From positions 24,824,233 through 24,888,232 of the forward strand of contig OY282610.1 in NCBI GenBank assembly GCA_958298945.1: a DNA stretch of 64,000 nucleotides. The letters run 5' to 3'. The position numbers and the translations under genes were made by a program. The notes below the pieces were generated by a model that worked only from the letters and a program-made list of their open reading frames with translations, was not told the DNA's origin and made no database searches. Each line of letters begins with the position of its first letter. The first letter of the stretch is position 1. Origin of the DNA: Atherix ibis. Taxonomy: Eukaryota > Arthropoda > Insecta > Diptera > Athericidae. Of this stretch, positions 1 through 10,432 are shown one piece after another.

Positions 1-75
1 ATGCTCACCTATTCATCAATAAAGAAATTCAGAAAAATCTAAAATAGAGCATTTGTTAAATTGTGTGTATGGTGG

Positions 76-125
76 CCATATTTAAGCGTCACGACTGCAA
101 TGGCGGTTGTGACGCTTAAATATGG
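76..125. repeat. Perfect 17-bp inverted repeat (hairpin)
   Basis: Arms at 76-92 (CCATATTTAAGCGTCAC) and 109-125 are exact reverse complements around a 16-nt loop. It could be the end of a small inverted-repeat element or a cruciform-forming site. No partner copy was noticed elsewhere in the window. Confidence 0.85.
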
Positions 126-239
126 CGGTTTAAATGTTCACATAGACAAAGTTAAAGAAAGTTTTTTTTATTTTCTTCTTTTAATTGACTAGATTAGTAG
201 GTGTAATTAGGTTAAAGAGAAGGGAATAAATATCGTTTT

Positions 240-1700
240 GGGTAGGAATAGGAGCGGTACCGTCCCGGCTTTAACGGCTCAAGGAGATATGATTTTCGAC
301 TCAGTTGATATTGTTGAGAGGCTAGTAACTGTTTGGACTTTCTACTCTTCTAACAGTTATGCCAGTTCCACCTGCAATAGGAACAAGTAAATATTCAGCT
401 CTGCTCTTTCCATACATGAAAATACCTCCCCTTACACTTTAAAACACCAAATATATTTAAGGAAACTTTTCCTGGTAAGTACAAAGTATCTTTCAAGATA
501 ATTAAGGAGGCTCCTTTTATAATACATACACGCATTGTTCGCCTCTCTAAGTAGATACTGACCACCTCATCCTTTTGCAACGCCTGGAGGGTTGCGGTAG
601 CGATACCAGTGCCCAAACAGCAAACCACTATACCCTATGCCAATAAGTTCAGGTCCATATGCCTTTTACCATGCCATTCCGAAAGGTTCGAAAAAATTTT
701 GGTTTTAAGACTGGACATTATCATTCAGTATAAATTAACCATCCCCACCAACATGCATATAGGACCAGTTGGGGCACGCAATTCCTCTTCTTCTACTGTT
801 ACAAGAACGGTCTGTACGGCCTTCTTCTCTTTCTACATTTGGAAAAGGGTTTCGACAGGATTTACCGTAAATCATCCATTTACTCGAATCGTATCTAGTT
901 GGCAGGCCTTTTACGGTCAGAGCAGACCAACATGGAGAATGGTATTCCACAGGGATATTATCTTTCCACACTACTATACTTAATACAATATATATCTGCA
1001 TTCTCTATGCTTCTTTTTGGCCGGCATTCCTCACTTCATATACGTGGACAATATCTTCGAAAAAAAACCACAGTGAATGCCGCCTCAAAATTTTGTACAC
1101 GCCATCGAGTTAGGTCCTGCTGCCATAGAAAAGGTGCTGTTATCGATTTCGACAAAGTCTACAGTTATGTTGCAGGAAAGATTGCGATACCACTCCGGTA
1201 CCATTTTATGGAAGCAAATACCTTCTCTTAGTGGATACCATAAGCTTTCTACGTGGCTAGATGGGACCCTCAAAATAAACAAACTGTTGATACGGTTCTA
1301 TTAATCTACCAGTTGGTTGGAGTTCTTGTCGGCAGAAAAAGTAAGGTCAAGACGCGTGAGTAACGCTCTTCTCGATGGCAACTTCCTCACTTGCATTACA
1401 CTGTATGCGAAGATATCGAATGCATGTCTCCACAAAATTGACCGCACTTCACCGGTAGCTTCTTTACATTTTCAAACTAGCCGAACTCCTTTATTAAACC
1501 TCCTCATCAAAGTTAGGTACCAATTCATCTATAAAAACCTCTGCTAATCTCAATATCCATTACTCTCCTTGATTAAAAACATGCTGAACATCTCCATTAG
1601 CAAAATGATCCTGACCCTAATGGAAAGAAAGTTCCACCATCCCACTTCACAGCATCCCAAATACCCGTCCATCTCCGGTATCCTTCAATGGGAGCGGCGT
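240..1700 (+). pseudogene. Degenerate Jockey-like non-LTR retrotransposon reverse transcriptase
   Basis: A broken reverse transcriptase read across several frames. Seen: RSICLLPCHSERFEKIL just after 650, which fits the YRPISLLP...FEK block of Jockey-type reverse transcriptases, and GIPQGYYLSTLLYLIQ from about 941, which fits the GVPQGSVLGPLLFLIY block. LSTWLDGTLK near 1250 may be the YLGVxLD block. The active-site F/YADD box is not recognisable. Upstream text from 240 and downstream text to about 1700 is GC-richer than its surroundings and is probably the same element, but I cannot align it securely. Stops and frameshifts are frequent, so no product is expected. No target-site duplication or poly-A tail was found, so both ends are estimates. 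Confidence 0.6.
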
Positions 1701-2834
1701 TGATCATTTCATTTTTACAGTGTTCGTATTATTTTTCAGTTTAATTCGGTTTATTTACGCAACTGTATTGGCATGAGTACGCCATTTTGCGCGAACAATT
1801 GTAAGGTTTAAGTACACATTCCAATCAAAAGAACCGAATCATTCGTTGTTACAATTTTCAGGTCTTTTTTTAAATATTTTTGTCACAATTTTTGCTTTTT
1901 ATCTTTTTTATTATATTTAATTTATTGTTTCTAATATTATAATAATATTTATTAGATGGTTTTTTAGTATTTGTCCTATTTTAACATGATACAAATTATT
2001 TTTTTTAAAAAAATGTTTGTTTTTGAAACAAAAAAATTTTTTAATTTTAAATTAATTAATTTTGATTATTAACATTTTTTTTTCTTGGTCGAACATTTTT
2101 GTTTTTTTCACACAATTAAAATTGGGGATGGAAATTACAAAATATTAAATTAACTTTAATCACTTAAATATTAATTAACTTCAATTAATAAATTCAAATG
2201 GTTTGTTAGTTTTTTTTTCTAAAGAAAATTTTTGTGAAATTTTTTTTGTCATTTTGGAAAAAAAATCATAATTTTTCGAGTCGAAAATAAATCGGAAGAT
2301 TTTTTTTCAAAGTTAAATTGTGTAAAATTTTTGTGTTTTAAAACTTTGTCAGCCTGACCCCCTCCCCCCCAAGCTCTCCTTCACATTTTTATGAAAAAAG
2401 ATTTGTTCAATTTTAACATCAATAAATTATACTATTTTGATAATTCTCCTCTTTTCCTTTCCTCAATTTCTTTCTATAAGCTTTTGATATTTTTGAATAT
2501 TTCCTGACGTCACATGTATTTATATAACCCCCCCCCCCCAAACTAATCGTATTTATTGGTTTTTTGTTTTGTTCGAATTTTTATTTATCAATATTGGAAT
2601 TTTTGTTGTTGATTTTTTTAAGGAAAATGACATTTTTTATTGGAATATTTTTAAAGTACTGGATTATTAATTTTATAGTTTGGAAATTATATCCCTATTA
2701 TTTGATAGTTGTGAATTGTTTTTACTATTAAGGGGTAGTATTTATTTTTGACAAAATTTTGCCATTTTTTTTATTATAGATTATTTATTTGTAAAAAAAA
2801 AATATTGAAATGCGCAGAATATGTTATATGACGA
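1701..2834. other. AT-rich sequence without recognisable genes
   Basis: Very AT-rich, with long T and A runs and two C homopolymer patches (about 2350 and 2527-2539). No coding pattern, transposon end or RNA gene was recognised. Confidence 0.6.
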
Positions 2835-3245
2835 TTGGGTGCAGCAATAATAGGCTTTGGATTAAAATTTTCTACAGACTATATCTCTCTTGGTGGATAT
2901 GTTAATAAGTCAAGCTACCATAAATACGGCTGAAAAAAATCTAAAAGTGGTTATGTGTCTTTGTCATGAGCATTTTGGTCTGAAGGCTCATCTTTCTTTA
3001 CAAATAAAGGAGGAGAGACCGTTACCGTAAATTCAGAGCACTATGGCCAACTGATAAATAATTTTTTTTTGACCAAAACTTAAAGATTTTAATCTAAAAT
3101 ATAAGATTAAAAGTTTTCGAAAACTAAGGTTACAATCTACATAATATGAGAAATTTCCAAGATGCATAGTTTCGAAATTTGGTGGCATCAATTGACGTGC
3201 TCAAGATCGTGTGATTTGATACCATTGGAATTTTGCTTTTAGGAA
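2835..3245 (+). pseudogene. Tc3-like transposase fragment, interrupted by a mariner
   Basis: Fragment of a Tc1/mariner (IS630) superfamily transposase. Seen: a peptide starting FSTDYISLGGYVNKSS near 2868, matching the SDExHFxLxGYVNKQN block that holds the first catalytic Asp in this group. AFWSEG follows near 2970, then ETVTVNSEHYGQ near 3020, and CDLIPLEFC near 3220 in place of CDLTPLDFF, so the third catalytic Asp is Glu. The WFQQDGAT block between them is badly eroded. The reading stops at 3245, exactly where the TA and left end of a mariner begin. A possible continuation lies beyond that mariner at 4435-4490. The same group recurs at least seven more times in the window. Confidence 0.7.
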
Positions 3246-3247
3246 TA

Positions 3248-4412
3248 CGAGGTCTGTTCAAAAAGAATTTTGAATTTCCGTGGGTAACGTATATTCGATT
3301 TTCGATTTTTTCTCATGTGTAAGTAAAGCGGTTGGTACTCATGTCTCTCACTTATGCCGATAAGTTCGGCCATTTTGAATCTTCAGCTATTTTTTGACAG
3401 CCGTTTTACTTGCACGTGTTTTGGCTCGTCTTCGAATTTTGCCCATTTCAAAAAATGGATCAAAGGATCTGTATCAAATTTTGTGTGAAAAACAAAATTA
3501 ACTAAGCGGACGCATTCCATATGTTGACTGTGGCATATGGTTTATCGGTGGTACAAAATGTTCTCAGAGGGCCGAGAAGATGTGAACGACGAAAAGCGTG
3601 ATGGACGCCCGAGCACGTCAATAAAATACGAAAACATTGATGAAGTGAAGAAAGTAGTATTGGCCAATCGTCGAATCACCGTTAGAGAAGTTGCTGAGGA
3701 CTTAAAAATATCGATTGGCTCGTGCCATTCGATTTTTACCAATGATTTGTACGTAAGACGGGTCGCCGCGAAATTCGTACCGCGAAATTCGTACCAAAAA
3801 CAGCATTGCATTAACATTGCTAAGGATCTGTTAGCCTCTGTCCACGACATATATAATCATCTCAATGGAAGCTGCCACACGAGCCAAGACCGTAAAAAGT
3901 GCGCCAAGTTCGGTCGAATGTGAAGGTTTTGTTTACAGTTTTATTCGATTGCCGGGGCGTGGTGCATCATGAGTTCTTGTCACAGGGTAGAACGATCAAT
4001 AAGGAATATTACCTGTAAGTTATGCGCAAGTTGCGCGAAGCAATCCGCCAGAAACGCCCGGATTTGTGGAAGAACAGAAATTGACTTCTGCCTTTTTTGG
4101 CCAAAAACAACACTATTAATGCTACAGCCACCGTATTCCCCAGATCTGACCCCCTGTAACTTTTTCTTGTTCCCGAAACTGAATAGTCCCATGAAAGGAT
4201 GACGCTACGCTACGATTGAGGAGATAAAGGCGGCATCGAAGGAGGAGCTGAACAAGATCACAAAAAATGATTTTTTCTAGTGCTTCGAGGATTGGAAAAA
4301 ACGTTGGCACAAGTGTATAATATCTGGTGGGTATTACTTTGAAGGGGACAAAATAGATATTCATGAATAAATAAATAATTTTTGAAAAAACACAAAATTT
4401 GCGATACTTTTT
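3248..4412 (+). mobile_element. Mariner element, family A copy 1 (inactive)
   Basis: The left terminal repeat starts just after a TA at 3246-3247 with GAGGTCTGTTCAAAAAG. The same terminus begins the copy at 54376 (TGGTCTGTTCAAAAAGTATC), which shows it is an element end. The right terminal repeat is only partly kept (TTTGCGATACTTTTT, about 4398-4412), and the outermost bases are replaced by a T run. The length of about 1.17 kb is slightly short for a mariner of roughly 1.3 kb. Insertion was into the Tc3-like transposase ending at 3245, so this element is the younger of the two. Confidence 0.85.
3455..4371 (+). pseudogene. Mariner transposase (family A), all three catalytic Asp lost
   Basis: A mariner DD34D transposase would bind the terminal repeats and cut and paste the element. 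The start is ATG 3455 (MDQRICIKFCVKNKI); a stop and frameshift follow, then the helix-turn-helix region VYRWYKMFSEGREDVNDE (from 3540) and REVAEDLKISIGSCHSIF. The C-terminus CFEDWKKRWHKCIISGG ends at TAA 4369-4371. The block holding the first catalytic Asp is deleted near 3850. The HDNAPAH block holding the second is deleted near 4090, where NWLL runs straight into FLAKN. The third site reads TPCNFF instead of APCDFF. A 14-bp tandem duplication (3767-3780 and 3781-3794) adds a further frame change. This copy cannot encode active enzyme. Family A resembles mariners found across arthropods; I do not assign a named subfamily. Confidence 0.85.
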
Positions 4413-4434
4413 TTTTTTAAATTATAGTTACATA

Positions 4435-4490
4435 AAAAATTTTGAAACTTTGGAAAATTTAAAAACCAACATCGATCAAGTTTTTCGGAT
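4435..4490 (+). pseudogene. Possible C-terminal piece of the interrupted Tc3-like transposase
   Basis: The translation TLENLKTNIDQVF fits the LKxNIxxVxxEI stretch near the end of Tc3-like transposases. It lies immediately beyond the right end of the mariner at 3248-4412 and in the same orientation as the fragment at 2835-3245. The simplest reading is one Tc3-like gene split by the mariner. The match is short and could be chance. Confidence 0.4.
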
Positions 4491-4499
4491 ACCGTATAC

Positions 4500-5520
4500 A
4501 AATTTAACGACACAGCAAAGGGGATAGCTCTTCGCCAACAATGACGTACTTCTCGTCGAATAATCAAAGTACCAATCCGACAAAGGCAAAACATTGTTTC
4601 ATTGCAAAAAGCGACACCAAATCCTACATTAGGAATATCATTACTAATGCTTATTTACAATAACTGCATTAATAATAGGTACTTCCTTCAGATATGGAAG
4701 TCTGCACATATTGTAACTATCCAAAAGAGACATCACTCCTGCATGGAAGCAGATTATTTTTTTTAATATCCTAGATAGGCTTAATCTCTTCATTGAGAAA
4801 GAAAATATACAATAATTCCGGAATTCCAATATGGGTTTCGTGAAGGTCACTCCCTACAGCACGCACTTTTAAAGCTACACGCACACGTAACACTTGAAGC
4901 AATGCGACCCAATGTAGTACTGGAAGCGATGAAGATTCAATAAACTAACAGAATAGTTCCTATCAGGAATTAAGTTTTTAAGTAAATATTCCAAAGCCAG
5001 AGTTCTTGTCAGGGAAGAATAAGTTCGTAGACTGCGGGTTTAGAGATACGGTATGACTCGATAATGAGACACATATTTAAGCTTAATTTTTAACAAGAAC
5101 CTTAGGGATAAAATTAAAACAGCTAACGGCACATATTATAGGCTTCTGAGAATGTATCGCTCAGAAATCCTACGTAACGAACGTCAGACTCATTATTTAT
5201 AGGTAATTTATAAGAGCGTATTTATGCTATGGCTTCCCCACTTCTATTTGAGGACACAGAAGAAACTCTGAAGCCAAAGGGATAATCTCGTGGGGTTAAA
5301 AAATACACCACATGAGGTGCGGAAATACCGAAGCGAATCAAGAGGACTCATCGAATGCAGCAGTTGTCATATTCAAATATAGAATTTAGTTTTAAGAATA
5401 ATTGTACAAAAACGTGTGTTTAGTTTATAAGAGTAGCTTTAAGGGTTTAGATTAAGTTTAGATGTTTCATTGTAAATATAAATAAATAATAATAATGATA
5501 ACTAAAATATTATATATGAA
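4500..5520 (+). pseudogene. Jockey-like non-LTR retrotransposon remnant, with 3' tail
   Basis: Reverse transcriptase pieces in several frames. Seen: IWKSAHIVTIQKR near 4695 (WK.A.I..I.K block), ILDRLNLFIEKENI near 4770, YGFREGHSLQHALLKL near 4830 (the QFGFRxGHSTxHALL block), and IKTANGTYYRLLRMYRS near 5115 followed by an IYKSVFMLWLP piece near 5210 (the C-terminal block before the YxxxxW motif). The catalytic centre between these blocks is deleted or unrecognisable. An AATAAATAATAATAATG run near 5480-5500 looks like the A-rich 3' end of such an element. It follows directly on the mariner/Tc3-like nest. Confidence 0.75.
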
Positions 5521-5653
5521 TTAGAAATAATTTTCAACAATGTCAAATATTAATGATATTGCATAGAGTAAACTTGAACTGAACTGAACATCTGTCAAGT
5601 TATAGCCGAATAATAGTTTCTAAGTCATTCAAAATAACCTCAAAATTATAATA

Positions 5654-6880
5654 CCAGGTGTTGGAATTAATTCATAGCGTTTTACAAAAGATGGCGTTCG
5701 CCAACTATCCATAGTCACACATACAAAAGTAAATATTCTTCCAAAAGCTACTGACATAACGCAACTTTTCCACTATATGACATTTTGTTATAGTGTCAGT
5801 AGCACTTGTTGCGCAGTGTCAAACATGTCGAAGTTCGTGCCTGAAAAATCGTTTTTGCGGGGAGTGTTACTCCATTACTTCAACATGAAGAAAAGTGCCG
5901 CGGAAAGTGATTGTATTTTAGTGGATGTCTACGGCGAACATTCTCTTGCTGAGCAAACTTGCAGAAAGTGGTTTGCGCGCTTTAAAAATGGAAATTTTGA
6001 TTTGGAAGACATGGAACGTTCCGGACAGCCGAAAAAGTTCGAAGATGAAGACTCGTGCCAAACACTCCGGGAGTTGTCCACATCGCTTGGAGTCGACTTT
6101 TCGACGGTCGGAAAATGCCTGAAAGCCTTAGGAATGGTACAAAAACCGTCGAACGGTGTTTAGTCACCTGTGAGATTCTTCTCCAACGGCAGGCAAGGAA
6201 GGGATTTCTGCATCGAATCGTCACTGGTGACGAGAAGTGGGTACTCTACGACAATCCCAAACGCAGAAAATCGTGGGGCTTGCCCGGTCATGAATCGACA
6301 TCGTCCCCCAGGTCGAATATTTATGGAAAGAAGATCTTATTGTGTATTTGGTGGGATCAGCTGGGTGTTATTTATTATGAGCTCCTCCAACCGGGTGAAA
6401 CCATCACTGGGGACGTATACAGACGATAATTGATGCGTTTGAACAGAGCATTACAAGAAAAGCGGCCGCAATATAAAGATCGACACGACAAAGTAATTTT
6501 GCTCCAGGACAATGCAAGACCCAATCTTGCAAAAGTCGTGAAAACTTATTTAAATACGCTGAAATGGGAAGTTCTGCCTCACCCGCCATATTCACCAGAC
6601 ATTGCCCCACTGATTATCATTTGTTTCGATCCATGGCGCATGGCTTGTCAGAGCAGCACTTCGATAACTACGAAATGACCAAAAATTGGATCGATTCTTT
6701 CGATCATCGAATCTAAAGAAGAAGAATTTTTTCGATACGGTATCCGAGCATTACCAGAAAGATGGCAAAAAGTAGTGGATAACGAAGGACAATACTTTGA
6801 ATAATGCTTCTGTAATGATACTGTCATAATAAACCACGAAACTTTGCAAAAAAACGCTACGAATTAATTACAAAACCTGA
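5654..6880 (+). mobile_element. Mariner element, family B, almost full length (1227 bp)
   Basis: Bounded by TA at 5652-5653 and 6881-6882, the mariner target duplication. The left terminal repeat begins CCAGGTGTTGGAATTAATTC. The right end, read on the other strand, begins TCAGGTTTTGTAATTAATTC, and the match continues through CGTAGCGTTTT for about 30 bp with a few mismatches. The length is typical of a complete mariner. It is the best preserved DNA transposon in the window. Confidence 0.93.
5825..6804 (+). pseudogene. Mariner transposase (family B, Mos1-like), frameshifted
   Basis: The start at ATG 5825 gives MSKFVPEKSFLRGVLLHYF, the usual N-terminus of mauritiana/mellifera-type mariners. The end is GQYFE with TAA at 6802-6804. 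Helix-turn-helix parts (CRKWFARFKNGNFDLED) lie at 5960-6010. A small deletion and frameshift near 6120-6160 separate the first frame from the second, which carries FLHRIVTGDEKW with the first catalytic Asp. A TAA at 6427-6429 interrupts it after TGDVYRR. The second Asp is in LLQDNARPN (the usual HDN is QDN). A one-base loss near 6605 breaks the PSDYHLF site of the third Asp. The tail RALPERWQKVV is recognisable. The lesions are few, so this is the youngest-looking transposase, but it is not functional. Confidence 0.9.
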
Positions 6881-6882
6881 TA

Positions 6883-8386
6883 TTTCAATTATTTTTTTAT
6901 GTATATGAATTCATTAAAATTTTTATATAAATTTCGATAGTAAATATTTTTTCATAAAGTTTACTTTCAGTAGCACAAATTGGATAAGAATATCCATTCC
7001 AAATCGATAATTTTATTAATTGTTTAAAAAAAAAACTAAACTATGCAATTAGTAAAATAATTATTGAATTTTTTCTAATTAAAAATAAAAATATTTCGCT
7101 TTTTATTCACTCAATTAACTTTGTAAATATTAATTTGGAAAATTTTATAAATATTTTCAAACAGAACAAATCGACTGACTAAATCTATTTGGTGAGAACG
7201 ATCTGTTAGTAATTAAATTGCAAATAGATTAGCTGGCAACAAATTGAAGCTTGTAGAAAATATGTAATTTGGTCAATTTATAAAATTTGGGTCAGAAATA
7301 TCAACTATGAAAAGTCATGATGGAAATAGCAAAAAATCCGAAGGATGCATGGAAGGAAAATCATATAAATTTCAGAAGATGGCAATTTTAGCACAGATCC
7401 AAATTTAATCGCTCAAACTCTAAGTGGATCAGCATCATTCGTGTTTCAATTATGCCAAGACAGTAGAACAACACCAAACCAAGATGATCGTACGAACATG
7501 TTATAAAAATAGATTTATTTTAAAAATCACAATATGTCGAATAGAAAAATTTCCCAATTTAGGTTTTTATTTATAGATAAATTTTTCTTAGAATTTTTTT
7601 TCCTCCTATTTTGATTGCATGCCGAAGGAGGGTAAATTGAGACTATGATGGCCGGTGAAGGGGTTAGTAAGATACTATGTGAAATATTAAATCATATCAA
7701 ATGTGTAGACATGATATTTATGTTTATTTAATGTTTTTTGAGAGTTTTTCTCTTCTATTGTGAACATTTAGACTTATTCGAATATTAAAGAAATGGCACC
7801 GGAATACTAACTACTGACAAATTTATTGACTACGAATTGAATTAATCCAAACTCAAATGAATAATAGAAAGTGGGATATAGGACTTGGAGGAGATTTGAA
7901 GGAAATGTATTTTCAGTTTCAGTTTTAATTGTATTAAATGGAATTGAGTTTGTTTTTCAAAATGGAACACTTGAAAAACGTTTAAGTGGAAATATTTGAT
8001 AAAATTTTTTTTCTCGAACACTTCAAAAAGATCAATTTTTAAGTGTACGAAAGTGGCTGTTTGGCTTCTTTTGTCGAGAATAATAATTTTTAATTTTTAT
8101 ACTCTCGTGTATTTTTCCCCCGTAAATTATCCAAAGACATTTTGGACTGGAAATAACAATTTTACATTACAAATATGAAAACGTGTTTGGATAATAAATC
8201 AAAATTTAACTATTAAAATTTGGAATTAAGTAGTTTTTTTTTGTTGGTAAAATTGAAGTTTTTCAAATATTTTCGGTTTGATTTATACAAAAAAAAAAAA
8301 AAAATGAAAAAAACGCGTACAAGGGAAGGGTATTTTTAATACGTAAGCCAACTCTTTGACAGCCTATTACTTTGACGTTTCAAATG
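6883..8386. other. AT-rich sequence without recognisable genes
   Basis: No coding pattern or transposon block was recognised. It contains an A16-type run near 8288-8303. Open frames here are short and of low-complexity composition. Confidence 0.55.
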
Positions 8387-8429
8387 TCTAGGCCTGCTGA
8401 ATAAAATGATCTAGGCCTGCTGAATAAAA
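8387..8429. repeat. 20-bp direct duplication
   Basis: TCTAGGCCTGCTGAATAAAA occurs at 8387-8406 and again at 8410-8429, a period of 23. It lies just outside the minus-strand non-LTR remnant and could mark its 3' boundary (slippage or a target-site repeat). Confidence 0.85.
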
Positions 8430-8499
8430 GAACAAATCGAACTGCAGCCTTGCAATTTGACACTTCCAGTATGTTTTTGACATTCTGGCTAAATCTATC

Positions 8500-9640
8500 G
8501 CTCTATTAAAGGCACGGTGTATGTCGTCCTCTGCGACTATAAATATGGTAGAGCCACTGTGCACTTTTCTTTTTTAATATATACCATAAATGGAGCCACT
8601 GTAGAATTCTCCTTATACATAAAGGATTAAGTATCCAGCCTATTGAGCTAAATCGTGGTAACGCTTCAGGATCTAGTCTGGAATCATTCATACTCATGTA
8701 GGGGGCCTAACATTCTTCGAAGGAGTCTCCTATCTAATGTTGACAAGAGTTCGCCATGAGTTTTGCTGAGAACCCAAGTTTCCGAACGAAAGATAAGGAC
8801 TGCTGAGGCTAGGATTCTGGACAATTGGAAACTTTGCTGGTTGTGGTCAGAATTTTCAAGCGAAATAGCTTAGACTGACTTAATACGTTTTGTTTCGTCC
8901 TTTAAACTTTTATCGGCTCCGTTCCTTGACTCCAAATAAGAAAATAATTTAACCCTTTCAAAGCTATAATTTTTTTTCTGTATGCGATTATACCTAATTC
9001 AACGCCGACGCTACTACCATATGCAGCCGACGATTTTTCACCACCAATTCAATCCTGTTAAAAAGCTTTCGATATTGTCAGCGTATGCTAAAAGCTGAAC
9101 AACTTTAATGTGGATAGTACCACTCATGCTCACCACTAAGTCACGTATTACTTTGTCTAGCGCCAGATTAAAGAGATTTAACTACTTTGACTACTCCTCT
9201 CACACTAATCATGGTAAGCCCAGTTAGTTTAATTAATTTTTTGGGGATGCTGAACTCTCTTCGAGGGGTGAGTAAAAAATTGTGAATTTATTGGACTATG
9301 CTTGAACAGTTTTTCCACTAAATGCTGCAGAGAAAAGCTTTGATCTGTTGCTGATTTCTTTTAACCAAAGCCTCTCTGATATGGGCCAATATTTTTTTAG
9401 GCAAATGAGACTATCCTTCTTAGTTAGGTAGTGGACAATATCTTTTAGACCGTAGTACCTCCTTTTTTGAGTGTGTGACAGATAATGCCAATATGTCAGT
9501 CATAGTTCACTGTCCCATACTTGGATCTTTCTTTGATGAACAATTTAATGCAGTGTCATCTCAGTACTTAACCAGTTCGCTGGCAATCCCATCGACGCCG
9601 CGTGACTTATAGTTTTTTGGTTTTTACTGTGATCGTTTCC
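8500..9640 (-). pseudogene. Degenerate non-LTR retrotransposon reverse transcriptase (family N)
   Basis: Read on the minus strand from about 9640 down to 8500. Seen in order: a piece like ILKKGG near 9460, IREALVKRNQQQIKAF near 9370, REFSIPKKLIKLTGLTMIS near 9230 (the FGIPxKLIxLxxMT block), a degenerate QLLAYAD-type region near 9080, and finally FRSETWVLSKTHGELLST with LDRRLLRRMLGP near 8720-8800 (the YGSETWTL...RKVLRxIFGP block near the C-terminus). The order of blocks is that of one retroelement ORF2, but there are many stops and frameshifts. I cannot assign the clade; RTE-like is one possibility. A second fragment of this family, inverted, is at 12895-13435, and a third is near 52610-52740. 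Confidence 0.65.
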
Positions 9641-9654
9641 TCGATTCTTGGCGG

Positions 9655-10432
9655 CTGCCACACATCTTATTCAGCTGGTGGGACCTCTACCCTGTGCTGC
9701 TCCTGGTAAGTGCTTAGGAGTTTATCAAAACCTAAATATTTATAGTGCTGGTGGTATATCCACCTTGTGTTCTACCTAGTTAGTATTTAGGAGGTTATCA
9801 AAATCTAAAGTTATGGAGTCCTAGTGAGACCTTCACCCTATATCTGCCTGGTAAGTATTTAGGAGTTTATCAAAACCTAAATTTTCAGAGTCCTGGTGGG
9901 ATCTCCACCCAGTGTCTGACTGGTAAGCATTTAGAAGTTTATCAAAATGTAAATTTTCAGAGTCCTGGTGGGATCTCTACCCTGTGTTCTATCTGGTTAG
10001 TATTTTGGAGGTAATCATAATCTAAATTTTTGGAGTCCTGCTGAGATCTTTATCCTGTGTCTACCTGCTTAGTATTTAGGAGTTTAATAAAATTAAATTT
10101 TAAGAGTCCTGGTGGGATCTCTACCTGCATTCTGCCTTTTTTAAGAATTAATCTTAGTTTTTAATAATTAATCAAAACCTACATTTTCAGAGTCTTGATT
10201 GGACCTTTACCCTGTGCTGCGCCGGGTAAGTATTTAGGAATTTATCAAAATTTAAATTTTCAGAGTTCTAATGAGACCTCTACCCCGTGCTGCGCCTGTT
10301 AAGTGTTTGGAAATTTATGAAAATCTAAATTTCCATAGTCCAGGTGGGACATCTACCCTGTGCTTGGCCTGGTAAGTGCTTAGGAGTTATTCAAAATTTA
10401 AGAGTTAATCAAAATCTAAATTTTCAGAGATT
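9655..10432 (+). repeat. Minisatellite, about 72-73 bp unit, about 10 copies
   Basis: Tandem units share GTGGGATCTCTACCCTGTG, then GCCTGGTAAGTATTTAGGAG, then TTATCAAAACCTAAATTTTC followed by AG. Unit starts (GGTAAG or GTTAGT) fall near 9706, 9779, 9850, 9922 and 9996, a spacing of 71-74. Copies differ at many positions, so the array is old. It begins directly beside the family N remnant. Each unit contains a strong 5' splice-site-like string (GGTAAGTAT) and, about 38 nt later, a 3' splice-site-like TTTTCAG. Confidence 0.9.
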
